Part shown: positions 26,301 through 41,300 of the stretch, piece after piece
How the letters are laid out: each line of letters begins with the position of its first letter
How positions within the stretch are numbered: position 1 is the stretch's first letter
Assembly: GCA_046484585.1 (NCBI GenBank)
Contig: JAWOIQ010000210.1
Span: 1-64,000 of the forward strand
DNA length: 64,000 nucleotides
From: JAGXFP01 sp046484585
GTDB lineage: Bacteria; Desulfobacterota; Desulfobulbia; Desulfobulbales; JAGXFP01
Direction: 5' to 3'
Made by a program: the position numbers and the translations under genes
The notes under the pieces: generated by a model
The model's database searches: none
What the model was told of the DNA's origin: nothing
What the model saw: the letters and a program-made list of their open reading frames with translations, nothing else

Positions 26301-29300
26301 CAACCAGGTGCCGGTGCGGGTCCGGGTCATGTATAAGTTTACCGGTAAGAAATATACCGATTACTCCTATACCCTCTACCTGGACAAAACCCCGCCTGAT
26401 GTGGCTATCGTTTCACCGCCGGATGGATCAATCATACCCCTGAATGAAAAAACTAATGTTCTGATTAAGTCTTTTGACCGGTATGGGATAGAAAAAGTTG
26501 AAGTGGCGGTCAATGACGGCGACTGGCAGGAATTAGCAGATCCCAATCTGTTCGAATTGACCGCTACGGATCTTGATCCGGTGACAATCAAGGTCCGGGC
26601 TTTCGATCCTAACGGCAATAGCAGTATAGATTCAACCGTAAGTCCAACTTCAATTACCGTCCGACCTACTGATAAGAATGAGGGAGAACCCGGGTTAAAA
26701 CTAATTGCCCCCGGGGACGGATCCAAGTTCCATGAGGGAGAGAAAATCACGCTGGAAGTTGTCATGCGCGATCTTCCCTCTGCCGAACTCTTCATGGATA
26801 TCGGCGGCGATGAGAATAATTCGGCCAATCCGGATCCAATTACCATTGTTCGGGATGAGACCGGTCTCGAGCGATTCTCCTATGAAGTTACATTGCCTCG
26901 GGTGGAAGAAAATATCGTCGTGGTCCTGCGTCTGCAAGCAGGAAGCCTCTTCGCACGCCGCTTTATCAATATTCTCCAGGATTCAGGCATCGAAGAAGAG
27001 TTGAATATGACGGTTCTGCCGCCCAAGACCGTTCTGACCGGCACGCAGCTTTGGGTGCAGGCGGGATCTCCTCCTTTAATGACCGATTTCTCGGATGATT
27101 CCGAAGTTGAAGTTGAAGATCCGGCGCCAAACGGCGACATAACACGGATCACAATAGATGCCGGTCCTCAAATGGTTGGGATGAATGATGCCGGTGATGT
27201 CAGTCAGCTACATGGTGTCCTGCGCGACCGTTCCGGTAATGAGAAGCGGAGTGATGTAAGTATCGCAAAGACCGCTTATTTGAGTGAGGAGGCTGTTAAT
27301 CTCTACACCTCTCCTAGTGCTGATGATGTTACAGGCGATATGGCGGTTGTTCCCGCCCTTTCGGGGAGCGGTAATGACCTGTTTTGGGTAATAAACAGGC
27401 GAAATGGCGGCTATATATTACGGAATCAGGCCAAGGTTCTGCACACCGAGTTTAAAGGGTCCCTTGAGCAGCTTAAATTTACCGGCAGCGGCCTGGCGGC
27501 TCAGGAGAGGGACGGAAGTAATCGTACTCTAATGTACTGGCCAATAATTGGCGGTGAACTGGGTGCTGCTGTAAAACAAAGAATATTGGGCGATTTTGTC
27601 GGAGTCAGCGGCAATATTCTGTTTACCCGCCATGGCAATCTTTTTGATGGTTATCAGGTGATCGATCGGGGTTTTGTCCCCTTTGTCGGCCGCTTGATCA
27701 ATGAGCCTGTTCGTGATGCCATGGTGGATGCCGATCGGCTCTTTATCCTAACCGAGTCCGGTTTGGCTGTGTATAGAGTCTCCGGCGACTCGTTTTATGA
27801 GTTGCAGGAAGTATTCTATACGGGCGTGGCGGATGCGGAGGAGTTCTTGGTTAAGGGTAACCGCCTGATCACCTGGCGGGAGAACTTTGTTACCAGCTAC
27901 CAACTCATGGAAGATGGCTCTTTAATTGAGTTGAGCACCATTGATTGTGGCGGACCGGTCTTACACGCCTTTGCGGATGGCGAATTGATTTGGCTGCTGA
28001 CCGATGGACCTTTTGCCGATCAAACCTGGCGGGCCTATCGTGATGATGAGCTTGTGGGGCTATTGGCTGACGGCTCCGATCGGTTGGCATTTGGCGGCAA
28101 CAAGCTTTACAGCAGAATGACGGGAGATAAATCCGACGCGATAGTAGTTCGTTCCACAATCGCAGTTTCGCCGGCAGCCATATTTGCTCCGACCTTAATT
28201 GAGACACCGCAGGGGATGTTGGTTGGTAATGTCATCGAGGCGGATACCATAGGTGGCGAGAGCATTGCGTTCTTTAACGATGCAGGTCAATTTTTACCAG
28301 CGCAACCTGTCTGGCGAGAAGGGAAGCAACAGTGGTTTATATCGCGGATTGGGCTGGATTCGTCAAACATAAAAATTGTCAGAACAGACCGGGGAGGAAG
28401 GACCGATCAAAGTGTCCTGAATATAAACACTGCCTCTAGTACTGTTATTGATCGATTATTGCCTGAAGACAACACCTCATTAGTCAATGGTGGATGGGTT
28501 CCGGCGACTTTGATCTATTCCGCCGACACCAGGATCGATGAGGCCAAGGTGCTATTTAGCGGGCAGGAACGCCCGGTCACTAACAGTTCCGAGCTCCGAT
28601 CCTTCCAGTGGCTTGATATCCCAGAGTCTGGGGCCGATGCAGTCTTAAATGTGGTTGTTGACGCTTTTGAGATGGCTGCTCACAATCTGACTTTTGTAGA
28701 CAACGATCCGCAACTCGAGGGAATAAATCTTTTTCAACCGGCACCTAACGAGTCTTTTACCGAAGGGGCCATGCTCTCGGTCGAATTCAGGGCTTCACAA
28801 GAAAGCGGTCTTGCTTTCAAATATACTGAAATCTGCCTGCTTGACAGTAATAGAAAGTTGCTCGACCGACGTTTACTGGCAGAGTCGAGGGGAGTAGTGG
28901 ACTTGCGTTTGCCGGACATTGAACAGCGTGAGAATATATTTGTCCGGGTTCGGGCCTATTATGGTCCCAATTTTTATTATAGCGAGGCTGAAACGGGAAT
29001 TCGGCTCTTCCCGGAGTTGAGGATTCCGCCCGTGGAAATACAAGGTGTCGGCAACCGGATCATGATCGGATCGTTGCTTGAGGCCTGGATCGGCTCGCAA
29101 ATTCCTGAAGGCATGGGAGCGAGGCTCGCTCTTTCGGATGGGCAGGGTAATCTTCTTGTGGCCGGAGAACAGCGGGTTAGCCATCTTGTCTCCCTTGATA
29201 CCCAAGAGCTTGTCTTGACCGCCACGGTCTCCGACGGTTTGGGCAATAGCCAGACAATCGCCAAACAGATCCATGTAATCAACCCCTTTGAATTATCGGA

Positions 29301-32300
29301 ATTGGCCGCCACCCGGAAATTCCAGAAAGGTTTGCCATCCGTAGGCAACGCGTGGTTTGCCTCCGGCCGCTCACTGTATGACATCGATAACAATCTGCAA
29401 GTAAGCTTCGATACATATATCAATGCCTTGGATTTCCTGGGCGACAGGCTGATTCTTTCATTGAAGGATATCGGGCTGGTAATTGTTGATCCCACAAATG
29501 ATTTCCTGGAATTAAGCCGGATGCCCATGAGCGGCGAGGTAACGGATCTTGCCGTGTCCGCGGACCGGCTTTTGGCGGTGATCGCGGGGGAATTACATGG
29601 GTTTGCAATTTCAGGCAATGCTCTCGAAAAAGTAAAGACCGTGCCGGTAAGCGGCATAGTACGGGAGGTCCGTTCCAGAAAAGGCCGATTTGTAGTGATC
29701 ACCGGCGAAGAAATGCTGCTGGTAAATGAAGAATTCAATGTGAATTCCCGTCAGACCGGCAACTTCACCGCCGTGGCTCAATCATCCGGAAACCTCTTTG
29801 TCTCAGAAACCACCGGCAAGCTTCGGGTCATCAGCGACGATTTTGCCTGGGTCAAACAGTTTGAGTTGGATGTTCAGGCAGACAGGTTGTTGATGTTGCA
29901 AGGATATCTGCTGGCTTTATCCGCGGACACGGGAAAAATAAAGGTTCTTGATATATTTGATCCGCGCAACCCGGAAGTGATAGGCTCTTTTTCCGTTTCG
30001 CTTGGCAGTGATGCGGGAGAAGCCATCATCAGTGAAGGCAAACTGTGGATCGGCGGCGAAAACAGCCGTGTTTTCGCCCTTACCCGTAAAGAGAGAACTC
30101 CTGCAATACTTTACGAAAGCGTAAGGCCGCGCGGTAATGTCCGCGATGTAAGTATTGGTGAAGGAAGTTACCTGGCGGCCGCGGATTCATACGGCGCCAT
30201 TAATCTGGAACGGATCACCGATGGATGGCAAGAGGCAGTTTATCCCGGTGCTTACACTTCATCTATCACTAAAGCAGCGGCATACGATACCGCTGAATAT
30301 TTCCTGAAGTATGACCAGCAAGCGGTAGTTGCCCCTGATGAAAATAAAAAATCGGAAGTTGTTATTTTCAAAGGGGCTCCGTTCGAACATATTGCCGTCT
30401 CCGAGAGCAAAGTCGTTGCCGCTGCCGGTCCCGACCTTTACATCAGAAAGCGCGATCTCTCGGGAGAAGTGAGCATATTTTCAATAAGTCAGGGCAATAA
30501 CATCATTGCCTTGGCAGCCGGCGGAGAAACTATTCTGGCCAGTACCGATAACGGTACGGTTTACCGGGTGGATGTTGGGGAATTCCCCATAAACATCAAT
30601 AATGTAGCGATCAGGCCGGTCATCAACAGTGGTGAACCGTTACGTCTTATCGTTTCCGACGGAGATTATCTTTGTTACGCCGATGGGATTAACCTGCATC
30701 GCCTCCGCCTGGTAGATCAAAACGATGATTATATCCCCATGCCCGGGAATATCGATGCCATAACTTTTGCGCCCGGTGCGGTTTGGGTTGCGGTGGGCGC
30801 CGATGTATACCGGATTTCAACCGATAGTGCCTGGCAGCAACTCCCGGTTGCCGTTCTCACCGCCAAACACAAAGTTACCTCCCTTGCGGTACGCCATAAC
30901 AAACTGCTTATTGGGCAGGGTGCATACGGACTGGCTTTGCACGATCTGTCCCTGCTGGCGATGGATTCATCTCCGGCCCTGATAAAACCCAGATTTGACA
31001 GGGTTTTTGTCCAAACCGAAACAATTCCTTTACAATTATTATCAGCCGAAGGCATCAACAGCGTTAGATACCGGGTTAATGGTAAAATTGTTGCGGCCAC
31101 CAGTGTCCAGCCTTTTGTTACCAGTGTTTCCGTGCCGGCAAATTTACGTAACGGCCAACCTTTCGAAATTGCCGCGGAGATCGAAACGGTCTGGGGGGAG
31201 GTCCATTCGTCCTCCGCTCGCCGGGTGATGCTCCAGGGCGAAGGTCTGCCGGTCAATCTGTTTACCGTAGAATTGCTCACCGACAATGAATATTTGCCCC
31301 GGCCTCTCGAAATGCGGGCTCTGGTTCATAACAGCAGTCAGCCGGTGTCCCAGGTTGAGTTTTATTATAGCGAAAGCATGGCCGGGTCCTATGAGTTGAT
31401 CGGTACCCATTATGGTCCCGAGTATGTACTTGATAAGAATTTCGCCCTTGAAGTTGATGGCGATTATCTCAAGGTGCGCGCCATTGATGTCTATGGCAAC
31501 TTCACGGAATCGGTGCCGCAGAGGCTGAATCGGTTGACCGACCCATTCAGGCCCAGGGCGGAGATCAATATTGATGGCCGGCTGATTAACGGCCATCCCG
31601 TTATCGGCCAACCTTATAATGTAGTCGTTACTTCTAGCGATACCGGTAGCGGGGTGGAGATGGTCCTGTTGTACCGTGACGGACTTATTGTCGGCGCGGC
31701 CTTCGGCGGTAATGATTTGATATATGCGGAGGCAAATCCCCAATCCGGTGCAACTTATACATACACGGTTATCGCGCAGGACGGGGCCGATAATCTTCGA
31801 GAGGTTGTCAAGTCGGTCACGGTTGAAACGGATAATTTCCCCGATCCCCCGGTAATCGATGGTGAGACAAGCGTCAGGGAGCAGGACGGTTTTGCTGTCC
31901 GGATCGATGCGACTGACGATTTGGGAATAAGTCGGATCGATGTGCTCTGGAACGGGCAGACGATAAGCCGTGAATTCAGCGGAGAAAACCGAACCGAGAG
32001 CATCTCTTCCCTGGTCATCCCTGATTTGAGGACTCTGAGATTGGGTAACCAGGTCACTGAACCATTGGAGGTCACGGTTACCGATATCCGGGGACAGCGG
32101 AGCAGCACGGTCAAGGATATAACCGTAATCCCCGATCTCGCCCCCGATTGGAACTCGCTGGTAATATCCACTCCCGAATATGGTTTCTTCGGCTCATTGG
32201 TCAGGGCGGAGATTTCAGGCTTTTCCTCGGCGGATGACGGGAATATGCAAGATCTAGCTGTCTCCGTGATTGATGTTACAACAGGATCGCCGAGTGAAAT

Positions 32301-35300
32301 CGAGAGACGGCAAATTACCGGTGACAGTATGGGCTTTTCGATGCGGACCCAACCCGATGATAATAATGGGGATATATTCCGCTTTAAATTCAGGTTGATG
32401 GACGGCTTGGGCCAAATGGCCGAAAGCGGGGTCCACACCGTATCGTTAAGTCAGATCCCCAATGAGATCCGTTTCGTCGCCGGAGGTGATCCGGCTGTCA
32501 ATCCCGATTTCGCTAAAGTCGCCGAGCAGATGCCGTTGCGGGTCCTGGTAACTGATTCGGCCTCGCGTCCGGTACCGGAGCAGGAAGTCAACTGGTTCAT
32601 AAAGTCAGGGCCGGGCGTCAATGATGAAATGCTTCTCGGCTCATCGCTTACCGATCAAAACGGCTACGCGATCTTCGATTTCGATACCGATCGGGCTGCC
32701 GGGGAATACAGGGTCCAGGCCTCCCTGGCTATCTTTGACAGCGTTTACGGCATCCACGATTTTGAACTGTTGACCGGGGAGATTCAGCATCTGGTCTTCG
32801 ATCATGTTTCCCCGGTTGTTGCCGGCCATGTATTCACTTTCGATCTCCAGGCTCTGGACAGCGGCAATAACCCGGTCTATACGGCCAATGAGGAAATAGT
32901 CACCCTGACCATGCCTGATCCCGGTTTCAACTTCGGGTTTGCCGATAATCTGACCATTACCAGGATGTTGAATAATGAAGGCTATTATGTTGAACAGGCA
33001 GACATTAGATTGATTAACGGCAAGGCTACCGTCCCGGTTTCAGCCGCCGAAAAAGTGAACGATTATCCGGTCGCAATCAGCTTTGCCGACGGCAGCGGCC
33101 TTTTCGCCATGTACGATCATGACGGTCTGGAGGTAACGCCGCTTGAGGAAAGTGATGTAATCAACGTTCGGGTTCTTCCCGAGGCGCCTCATGGCCTGGC
33201 TTTTTCACAAAAGGGCATGACCAATAAGGAACTCGGTGATCCCGAACGTCTTGAAGTCGGCGAAACATCAACCGTCGAGTTGATCTTGACCGACCGTTAC
33301 GGCAACCTTGTCACGACCGTGTCTGATTCTTTTGGAGTTCGAAGTAATGCAAACTTCTTGATCGATGTTTCGTTGTCCGGAAACGCCCAGAGCGAAGGAA
33401 ACAGCGGAACCGTTACCTTGGATATGCAGCGCGGCATGGCCGAACTGCCGGTAACCGACGATACCGTCGAAGAGGTTGCGATTTCCGTGGCCGCTGTCGA
33501 TCCTCTCCCGGAATCACTGAATGTCCAGGCGAGCATTAATCTTAACTTCCTGAAGATGCTGCCGGCAATCAGTCAAACCGAGTTCGCTTCGGTGACCGAT
33601 AATATCAATCCGCCGCTGGTCCTTAATTTCACGGAAGCAGTGGAGGAGACCGGCAGTGCGCCTGTATCGGTCAAACTTGACGGGACGGTTGTCGACGGTT
33701 CCGTTGCGGTCGACGGTGCCACGGTTTCCTTTACCGCTGCAAACAATATCGCCTTAAATAGCTGCTACACTGTCGATACGACGGGATCCACCCTGGTTGG
33801 GGTGGCGGCGGAAGATAAGCCGCTGGTGCAGAATCTTACAGTCTGCAGCCCTCTGGTTGCAATACCGCAACAGGGACAGCCCTATCTTTTGGCCGGAACC
33901 GAAAAGGCAATCGATCTCCTTTTCGGAGATGGAGTCGATCGGCAACAGATCACTTCGGGCGAAGCTAATCTCGATGGCGTAACCTATCCCTTTGCCTGGG
34001 AGACCGGTGCCTTCACGACTCCGGACTTCTCCGGCAGTGTTGAAGACGGGACGCTTGCTTCCCTGACCCTTGCGGGGGACTATTCAGGCGCTTCGCTTCG
34101 GGTGGCAAATTCCATTACCATCCGTATCCTGCTTTCCGGTCATGATTTTGACGGCGACGGTCTCTTAAATGAATTGGAGATCAACCTCGGTCTTGATCCG
34201 ACTAAAATGGATAGCGACGGCGATGGTATTGTCGACGGCGATGAGGACCAGGATGGCGACGGCCTGACCAATGTCGAGGAATTGGCCCTGGGTACCGCTT
34301 TGGATAACAGCGATTCGGATGGCGACGGCCTCTCCGATTATGAGGAGGTCAAGCAATACCAGACCGATCCTTTGGCAGTTGATAGTGACAATGATGGTGT
34401 TGATGACGGTCTCGAGGTAAAGACCAACAATGATCCCAATAATGCAGGTGGGGATGTCGATCTCGCAGCCTGGGTAACCGGCGTTACTGTAGCCCCGGAA
34501 ACGATCGAGGTGGCCTACTCACGAGTAAGTCCGCCCGTTGTCAATCTCCAGGTCACTGCCGACCTGACTGTGGACGGCGCAACCTATCAGATCGACGTAA
34601 CCGAAGAGCGTTTCGGTACAACCTACAGCAGTGGTGATAGTGCTATTGTTCAACCTTTGACGGATGGAGCTTTCCAGGTTGTAAGTGATGGTGAAACGAC
34701 TATTTCTGCGTCCTTGGCCGGTTTTGCTGCAAGTTCTCCTCTAAGCGTCTTACCGTCTCACGAAGAGGATATACCTGTCAGACTTGCTCCGACTAGTACA
34801 CCGCAAAAACTCTACGCTTCTTCCGATACTGGCGGGGTGTGGCTTGAAGTGACAAATGCTGTGCCGTTTATCATCAAAAAAATCGCCGTGGATGGGATAA
34901 ATATTCCCATAGTTAAGCAGGACGGAATTTTGGCTGATTACAGTGAGCTGCCTGTCTCGACCGATCCGGCATTGCCGGGTGTCGTGGCTCGGTTGCTAAG
35001 TCCCGCAAGCAGTTCGGAACTGGTGTCCGGGGATTTTCAGGGAAGTTATGAAGCATACTTGCCGGCGGATTTCAGTCTGGGGGCTGAAATAACAGTTGCA
35101 GAAATAAATGAAGCTGTGGATCTTCCCGCCTTGCTCTTAGTTTCATTTACCCAGGGTGTTCCGGCAGATATTCAGGGCATTATAAGTGTGACAATGGATA
35201 CTCTGGGGACTTATGAAAATACAGTTGTGGAAGTCCTGGTTCCGGTTGAACCGGATCCGCAAACTGTTGCCATTGTTGATCCGGCTATACCTGAAAGCCT

Positions 35301-38300
35301 CGATATGCAAGTTGGTGAGGCACTCGATATTCCACTCGTAGTTCAGGATCCTGGATTCAATAATGTTGAAGTTCAGTATTTGCTCGATGGGGAACCCTTG
35401 CAGCAGAAGGTTGTTCCACCCTATCCAGCCATTGGGTTGGGAGTGGAGAGAAAGGTGAATCCTAACGTTGTTGAGACATTCTATGATCCAAATCCCGCCA
35501 CTGTCTTTAATAGTGAAACTTTAATCCCTGAATATAACAGCGGTCTCAATTTTAATAACTGGGGAGCCCTTGTTGAATGGTCCTTCCTGAGGTTTGAGAT
35601 CGAGGAAGCCGGTTATTACAAGATTGGTTTCAACAATTCTCAGGTAGCGGTAAAAGTCTACGGGGTTATCGCATCGGGAGAGTTCGATTGGGGCCAGGTT
35701 CTATTAAATGAGACTTATGGCTATTCCCATTCTCTTTTTCTGCCCGCCGGTAATTATGTAATTGCGGTTGCCCCCCGTTTTTCAACCTATGATTACCAGC
35801 ATTGGCCCCCGAACAATTTCCCTGAGCCTTTTATAGCATGGGGCGGTGTAATGGGTACCATGGGGGATCAGTCGATAACGATCCTAATCGATGCCGACCC
35901 TGCCGGCGGCACTTCGGGTGGCGAAGCTTCCAGCAATATAGACCCTGTCCGGTTGGAACAGGCCCAGAAAATCTTTAAACGCTATCTGCCCAGGCGTAAG
36001 GTCGATTTGAATCTTTCTTATCAGGAAATAAACCGGGTTTATATCTTACGTGATCGGGATATAGGTAGTCATACCTTAACCGTTAAAGTCCTTGAACATA
36101 CCTTTGATGGCGTGCGGGAGTCGATAGCAAGAGACTATAACCTTAATGTGACCGAAGCTGCTTCCGCCCCTGCTTGCAGCTCCATTTCAGTGGAAACCGT
36201 AAAGCCGCAAGAGGGTGAGGTTCTGTATGTCCGGAATTCCGATAACCTTGCCACGGGCGATTTTACCAATTTCACCCCGGTAACGATTAAGGCCAGTTCT
36301 CCTTCGGGTATTGCATCCGTTGAGTGGAGCAATGCCCCGATCACCTATAATTTGCAGTTGCCAGAGACCTTTCCGGTTGGTTTGCCGATGCTCGAACTCG
36401 GTGAATATATCACAGCGTCAGATGATCAATACAAAATTGATAAATCGATTGGAGGCGGTTCTGAGGTAAGAGCTGAATTTAAGAAGCCATTCGGCCTTCA
36501 TGTCGATAGGCAAGGTACTTATCGGTTTACGGTTGACCACCAGAACAGCGATGTGACCAGCAAATTGATAATTTATAGTATAGCCGGCTGGACAAATGAA
36601 GTAGCGATGGTTGAAGGGGGCAACGTCTACGAAATAGATATAGCCGCAGGCGATTACTATCTATACGTCGCAACCGAATATGCGGGAGATGGATCATCAT
36701 CGCTGGGTATCTCTAACAGGCTTCCCGTATATCAATCATTCGAGGCCGCAGTCGAAAGGGATTATAGTGATTATGCAAATTTTAAGATCATGTTGGAAGA
36801 AGTTTCGGTCTCTCCAGAGCAGTATTATCTGGAAGGAAGAAGTTCACACTTGGGATATAGATTAGATACAGTAGATAATGCCTATTTTACCTTGGCCAAT
36901 CCTGCCGCTTATCTCGCGATTCAGCGCACCGGCCTGACGGAACTGGAATTTACCGTCACCAGTAATTGCGGAGCGGTCAGCACCCATGTTGTTCCCATCG
37001 AGATCGTTCCTGATCCCGCACCGCAAATCTCCATTCAGAACAGTAGTAGTTTTGAGAGGATGGCTCTTGGCGAGACGAAGACTTTGCAAGTTCTTATCGA
37101 GGATGCCGGGCGGGATGTGTCGAATATCGGCGCTTTCCTCTTGCCGAGAGATTGGGCTCCTGAGAACGAAAATTATGTGGGGCAGGAGATTCAGCAGGCG
37201 GGTATGCTTTTGTCCGGTTATGCTCTGGCCGATTTTGATATGGCACAATCCCTCGCCAAACCATGGTCACAGGAGCAAGATTCATTCAGCTTCCGGCTGC
37301 CGACCTATACCCCACCTGATGTCGCTTTTGGTGAGTATGATCTTCGTATTCTTGTAAGGGAGGAGAATGGAGATGTCTACTTATCTGAACCGCTTAAGAC
37401 CAAGATAGGTCCCAGCAGTATGCCGCCGCACTTGTTTGTGGAGTCTTTGCCGGCGCATGTTCCTGCCGGTGAGGCTATTCCCGTTTCGTTCAATGCTTCA
37501 AAATTGGGCAGCATAAATAATGTAACGGTAACTGCTACCGGCTCTGTGCCAGGGGGATTTTTCATTGAACAGATCTTTGGTGACGACGGTTATTCTCTTG
37601 AAGGTAAGATCCTGGTCCCTGTAGCTGAATATGCAATTGAGGGGGACAGTGTCAATATTACAGTAACCGCAGAAGACAGTAATGGAGTTAAGACATCCGC
37701 CGATTTTACAGTAACGGTTGGCTTCTGGGGGCAGGAAACTCTTGTGATCGACATCGATACCACGGCTGATAATTCTTTCAGCTTCAATAATGTTGTAGTC
37801 AGAAACGGAACCGTTCTAACCATCCTGGATCCAAGCATTAAATTGAACAGTATCGACATTGAGAGTGGTAGTGAAGTAGTGATTCCTGGGACGACCACTC
37901 ATGAACAGTCAATTGCGCCAAACTTTCCTTTTAATTTGCGTGGAACAGGCAAAGTGTATAGTTACTATTATAGAAGTTACTCTTGGAGTACCCCAACGTA
38001 TAGTTATACCACGGTTCCTAGTGGATATTTCACAATTCCGGAGACAGGGGAATATACAATCGAATTTACCAGTTACTTTGATGCGGAAATCTATCTTTAC
38101 CGTGATGATGGCTCTCTCGATAGTTCTGATCTTATTCTTCATAATGATAATGCTTCCGGATCTCTGTTTCAGATAGAAATCGAACTGACTGCTGGAAACT
38201 ATTTTCTTGCCGTAGGAGCATCTCAGGTCACGCTCAGTGAGATTATAAGCGGCAAAAGCTATAGTCCGGGACTGGAGGGCGGTAATTTCACATATGCCGT

Positions 38301-41300
38301 TTTTTCGGCAAGCACTTCGGCAAGCACTTCGGATTTTCCTTACGACACATCCACCTTTGAGCTTAAAGATCATTTGCGGATCGATCAAGGGGCAATATTG
38401 ACCGTTGAACCACCTCCGGCCTCATTCAATCGGAATGGAATGGATGCCGATGGTGGCGTTCATGGCGGTGATTCCGATAATTTTGAAGCTTATGGTGATT
38501 TCCGCAAGCCCCGGTTTCCCGGCGGATCGTCCGGGGTAAGAGAATATTTTGGCAGCACCAGTTGGAATTCGTGGCCTGGAGCTGCAGGCGGAGGTTCCTT
38601 GCATATTGCAGTACCTGTTCTGAATTTGAACGGAACAATTGCCGCCGATGGCCGGAGTTTGAGCGCTGATGATACGTTCAGCTTTAACAATGGTGTCAGC
38701 TACCTTGGCGGAGGTGCCGGCGGCAGCATCCAGGTTGAGGCCAGTGTTATTGACGGCAGCGGCACAATTCGGGCAAACGGCGGTGATGTGTACAACTACT
38801 ATCAAAGATCAGGGGCTGGGGGGCGTGTTGCAGTTTACTACGATACATATGATGGCGGTTCGATTTATGAAGGATTGACCCTTGAAGCAAAGGCCGGTAC
38901 AGCGATGGCAGCACATTATCGAAATGGTGCGGGAACAGTCTTTACGAAGCATGTGGCTCAACAGTATGGCGAGTTGCATATCGACAATGGCATGGATGCG
39001 GTCGGCAGTGGCACTACTACTCTGCGGTCGATTGGCAAGCACATCATAGCAGATGTCCGTCCTACTGCGGTGGGAAACAGATACCGGATATCTATTGATG
39101 ATCCAAACGGGTTTTGGGAAGAATACGAACCTGTCTTCTGGCAGCTTGGCGCCCGGGGGCTTTTCGTCAGTCTTGACGCCGAAAATATCGATGCGCCGTT
39201 GTATGAAGTCATCGATAACGGCCGGGATTATCTTGTAGTCGAATCTACTGAAGATTTGACCGGTGTGGTCGGTAATACAATGCAGGGCGTAATTCGCCTT
39301 GACAAATTGGTAACAACGGAAGGAGTTCGGCTCAAGACCCTGGATCGTATCCATGCCGATACTTATCAGATTTCTGATTACGCCAATGTGAGGGGGGTCG
39401 CGGACCTTGACACGACCGAGTGGATAAATCTTAATGATTTCTCCTTGGCAGACGATTCGGTCCTCTATACCCAAAATATAGAAGCATCAAGTATGACCCT
39501 CACCAACGGTTCATTGTACTCAATAGGTGAGATTGTTGTCTCCGGTGATGTGAATGTGACCGGGGTCGGGGGCAACAAGTTGATGGCAAAGAAGCTGACC
39601 GTTGATGGTGATGTGGATATTGTGGACGCTTCTCTGGAATTAGGGATTGACGAGAAGTTCTCTGTGCAAGGCAATATGTCTATTCGCGGAGAAGCTGCCG
39701 ATGGCTCTATTGTCACTGTTCCGGAAGCTGATATCAGCAGTAAATTTATTTATACGCTGGATTTGAATGTTGCCGGGCAGCTCAACATAACTGCTTATTC
39801 TAAGATTGACCTTAATGGCAAAGGCTATCCCGGAAGATATAAGGTCGGTTTTATCCCTTACTATGACGAAATTGCCGACCACCATATTGGTGATTTTACT
39901 GAGGTTAGTTTTGCCGGAGCGGGAAGCGGAAAAGAAAGCGGAGCAAGTTATGCCGGCGGCGGTTTGTTGCGGGTCAAGGCTGGAGATATGACGGTCGATG
40001 GTGTGGTTCAAGCCAATGGGGTGGGATATAGATATTCAGCAGCCGGCGGCGGTATCCATTTGGATGTCTCTTCACTGAGTGGTACAGGTCAGATTATGGC
40101 TAATGGCGGTTTGGCTAGTCATTATCTGGATAACTCTTCTGGTCCCGGCGGGAGCATTAGCGTCGTTTATGATAATATTTCCTTTAATCAGACCAACTTT
40201 CAAGCCCATAGTGGAGTAATCTATAATAGTACAACACGTAACCACGTTAGGGGGGCGGCTGGAACGGTTTATTTAAAAGAGAGAATGGCAGAAGGCGGTC
40301 ATCTCATTGTGGATGGTGACGTTGGTAATGGAATTCTCTCACCCTCGTTTAATACGGAACTTAGAAGTGTCGGTCAGCATCAAATTACCGAACTTCTGAG
40401 TCGTGGTAACGGAATCTGGCGGATTAATCTGGCGGAAAATCTACCGTTGACTGCTAACAGTAGTGATGGTCTAGGTTTAATTGGTCTTGTTGTCGATCTG
40501 AATGCTGCCGATTATGAAGGTCCATTTTATACGATTACCAATAACGGAGATGATTGGCTGGAAATCGATACAGGAGGAACTTCCTTATCTGCCGGTTTTG
40601 TTGGACAGGAGCTAATCGGCGTTACCAACTTAAGTGGATTGACTCTTAAAAATGGCGCTAAACTCAAAACGCTGGATCGCTTAGTCATTTCCGATTTGAG
40701 CAAAGTTGAGGTTGATGGGAATACTGAGTTAGTCTTTGGTCAAATGGAAGGCTTGGAAGATGTGAGCTGGCCGCAAAACTATAAACTTATTGTCTTAGGA
40801 GACCAACAGGTCTCCTCGTTAGTAATTACAGATATGTCGTTGACTGTAGCTGGACAGCTTAGTGTTACGGAAGATTTTGAAATTTTTGGGACAAATTCGA
40901 ATTTCAGTGCAGATGAAGTTGTCGTCGGAGGCAGCTTCAACATTGACGGTTCAACCGCAACCGTTAACGATAGCCTCGATGTCGCAGGTAATTTGACGGT
41001 TGCAACAGATTCGATGCTTAACACGGATAAGATCGCTGTTGCCGGTAATTTCCTTATTGATAGTGCAACTGTGGTTTCCTCTGATATCAGAGTAACCGGT
41101 GAATCCGGCTATTTGAAGGTGCTTGGTTCCGGTAAACTTACAGTTCCCGATCCTGAGGATGATAAAATCTATCCTCTCAATTTAGAAGTTACGGGAGAGT
41201 TGTATATCGATGCTAATGCCGCCATTGACCTTGATGGTAAAGGCTATCCTGAAGGTCATACAGTAGATTTCATTTCTAATACTAACACAGGCCAAGGAGG

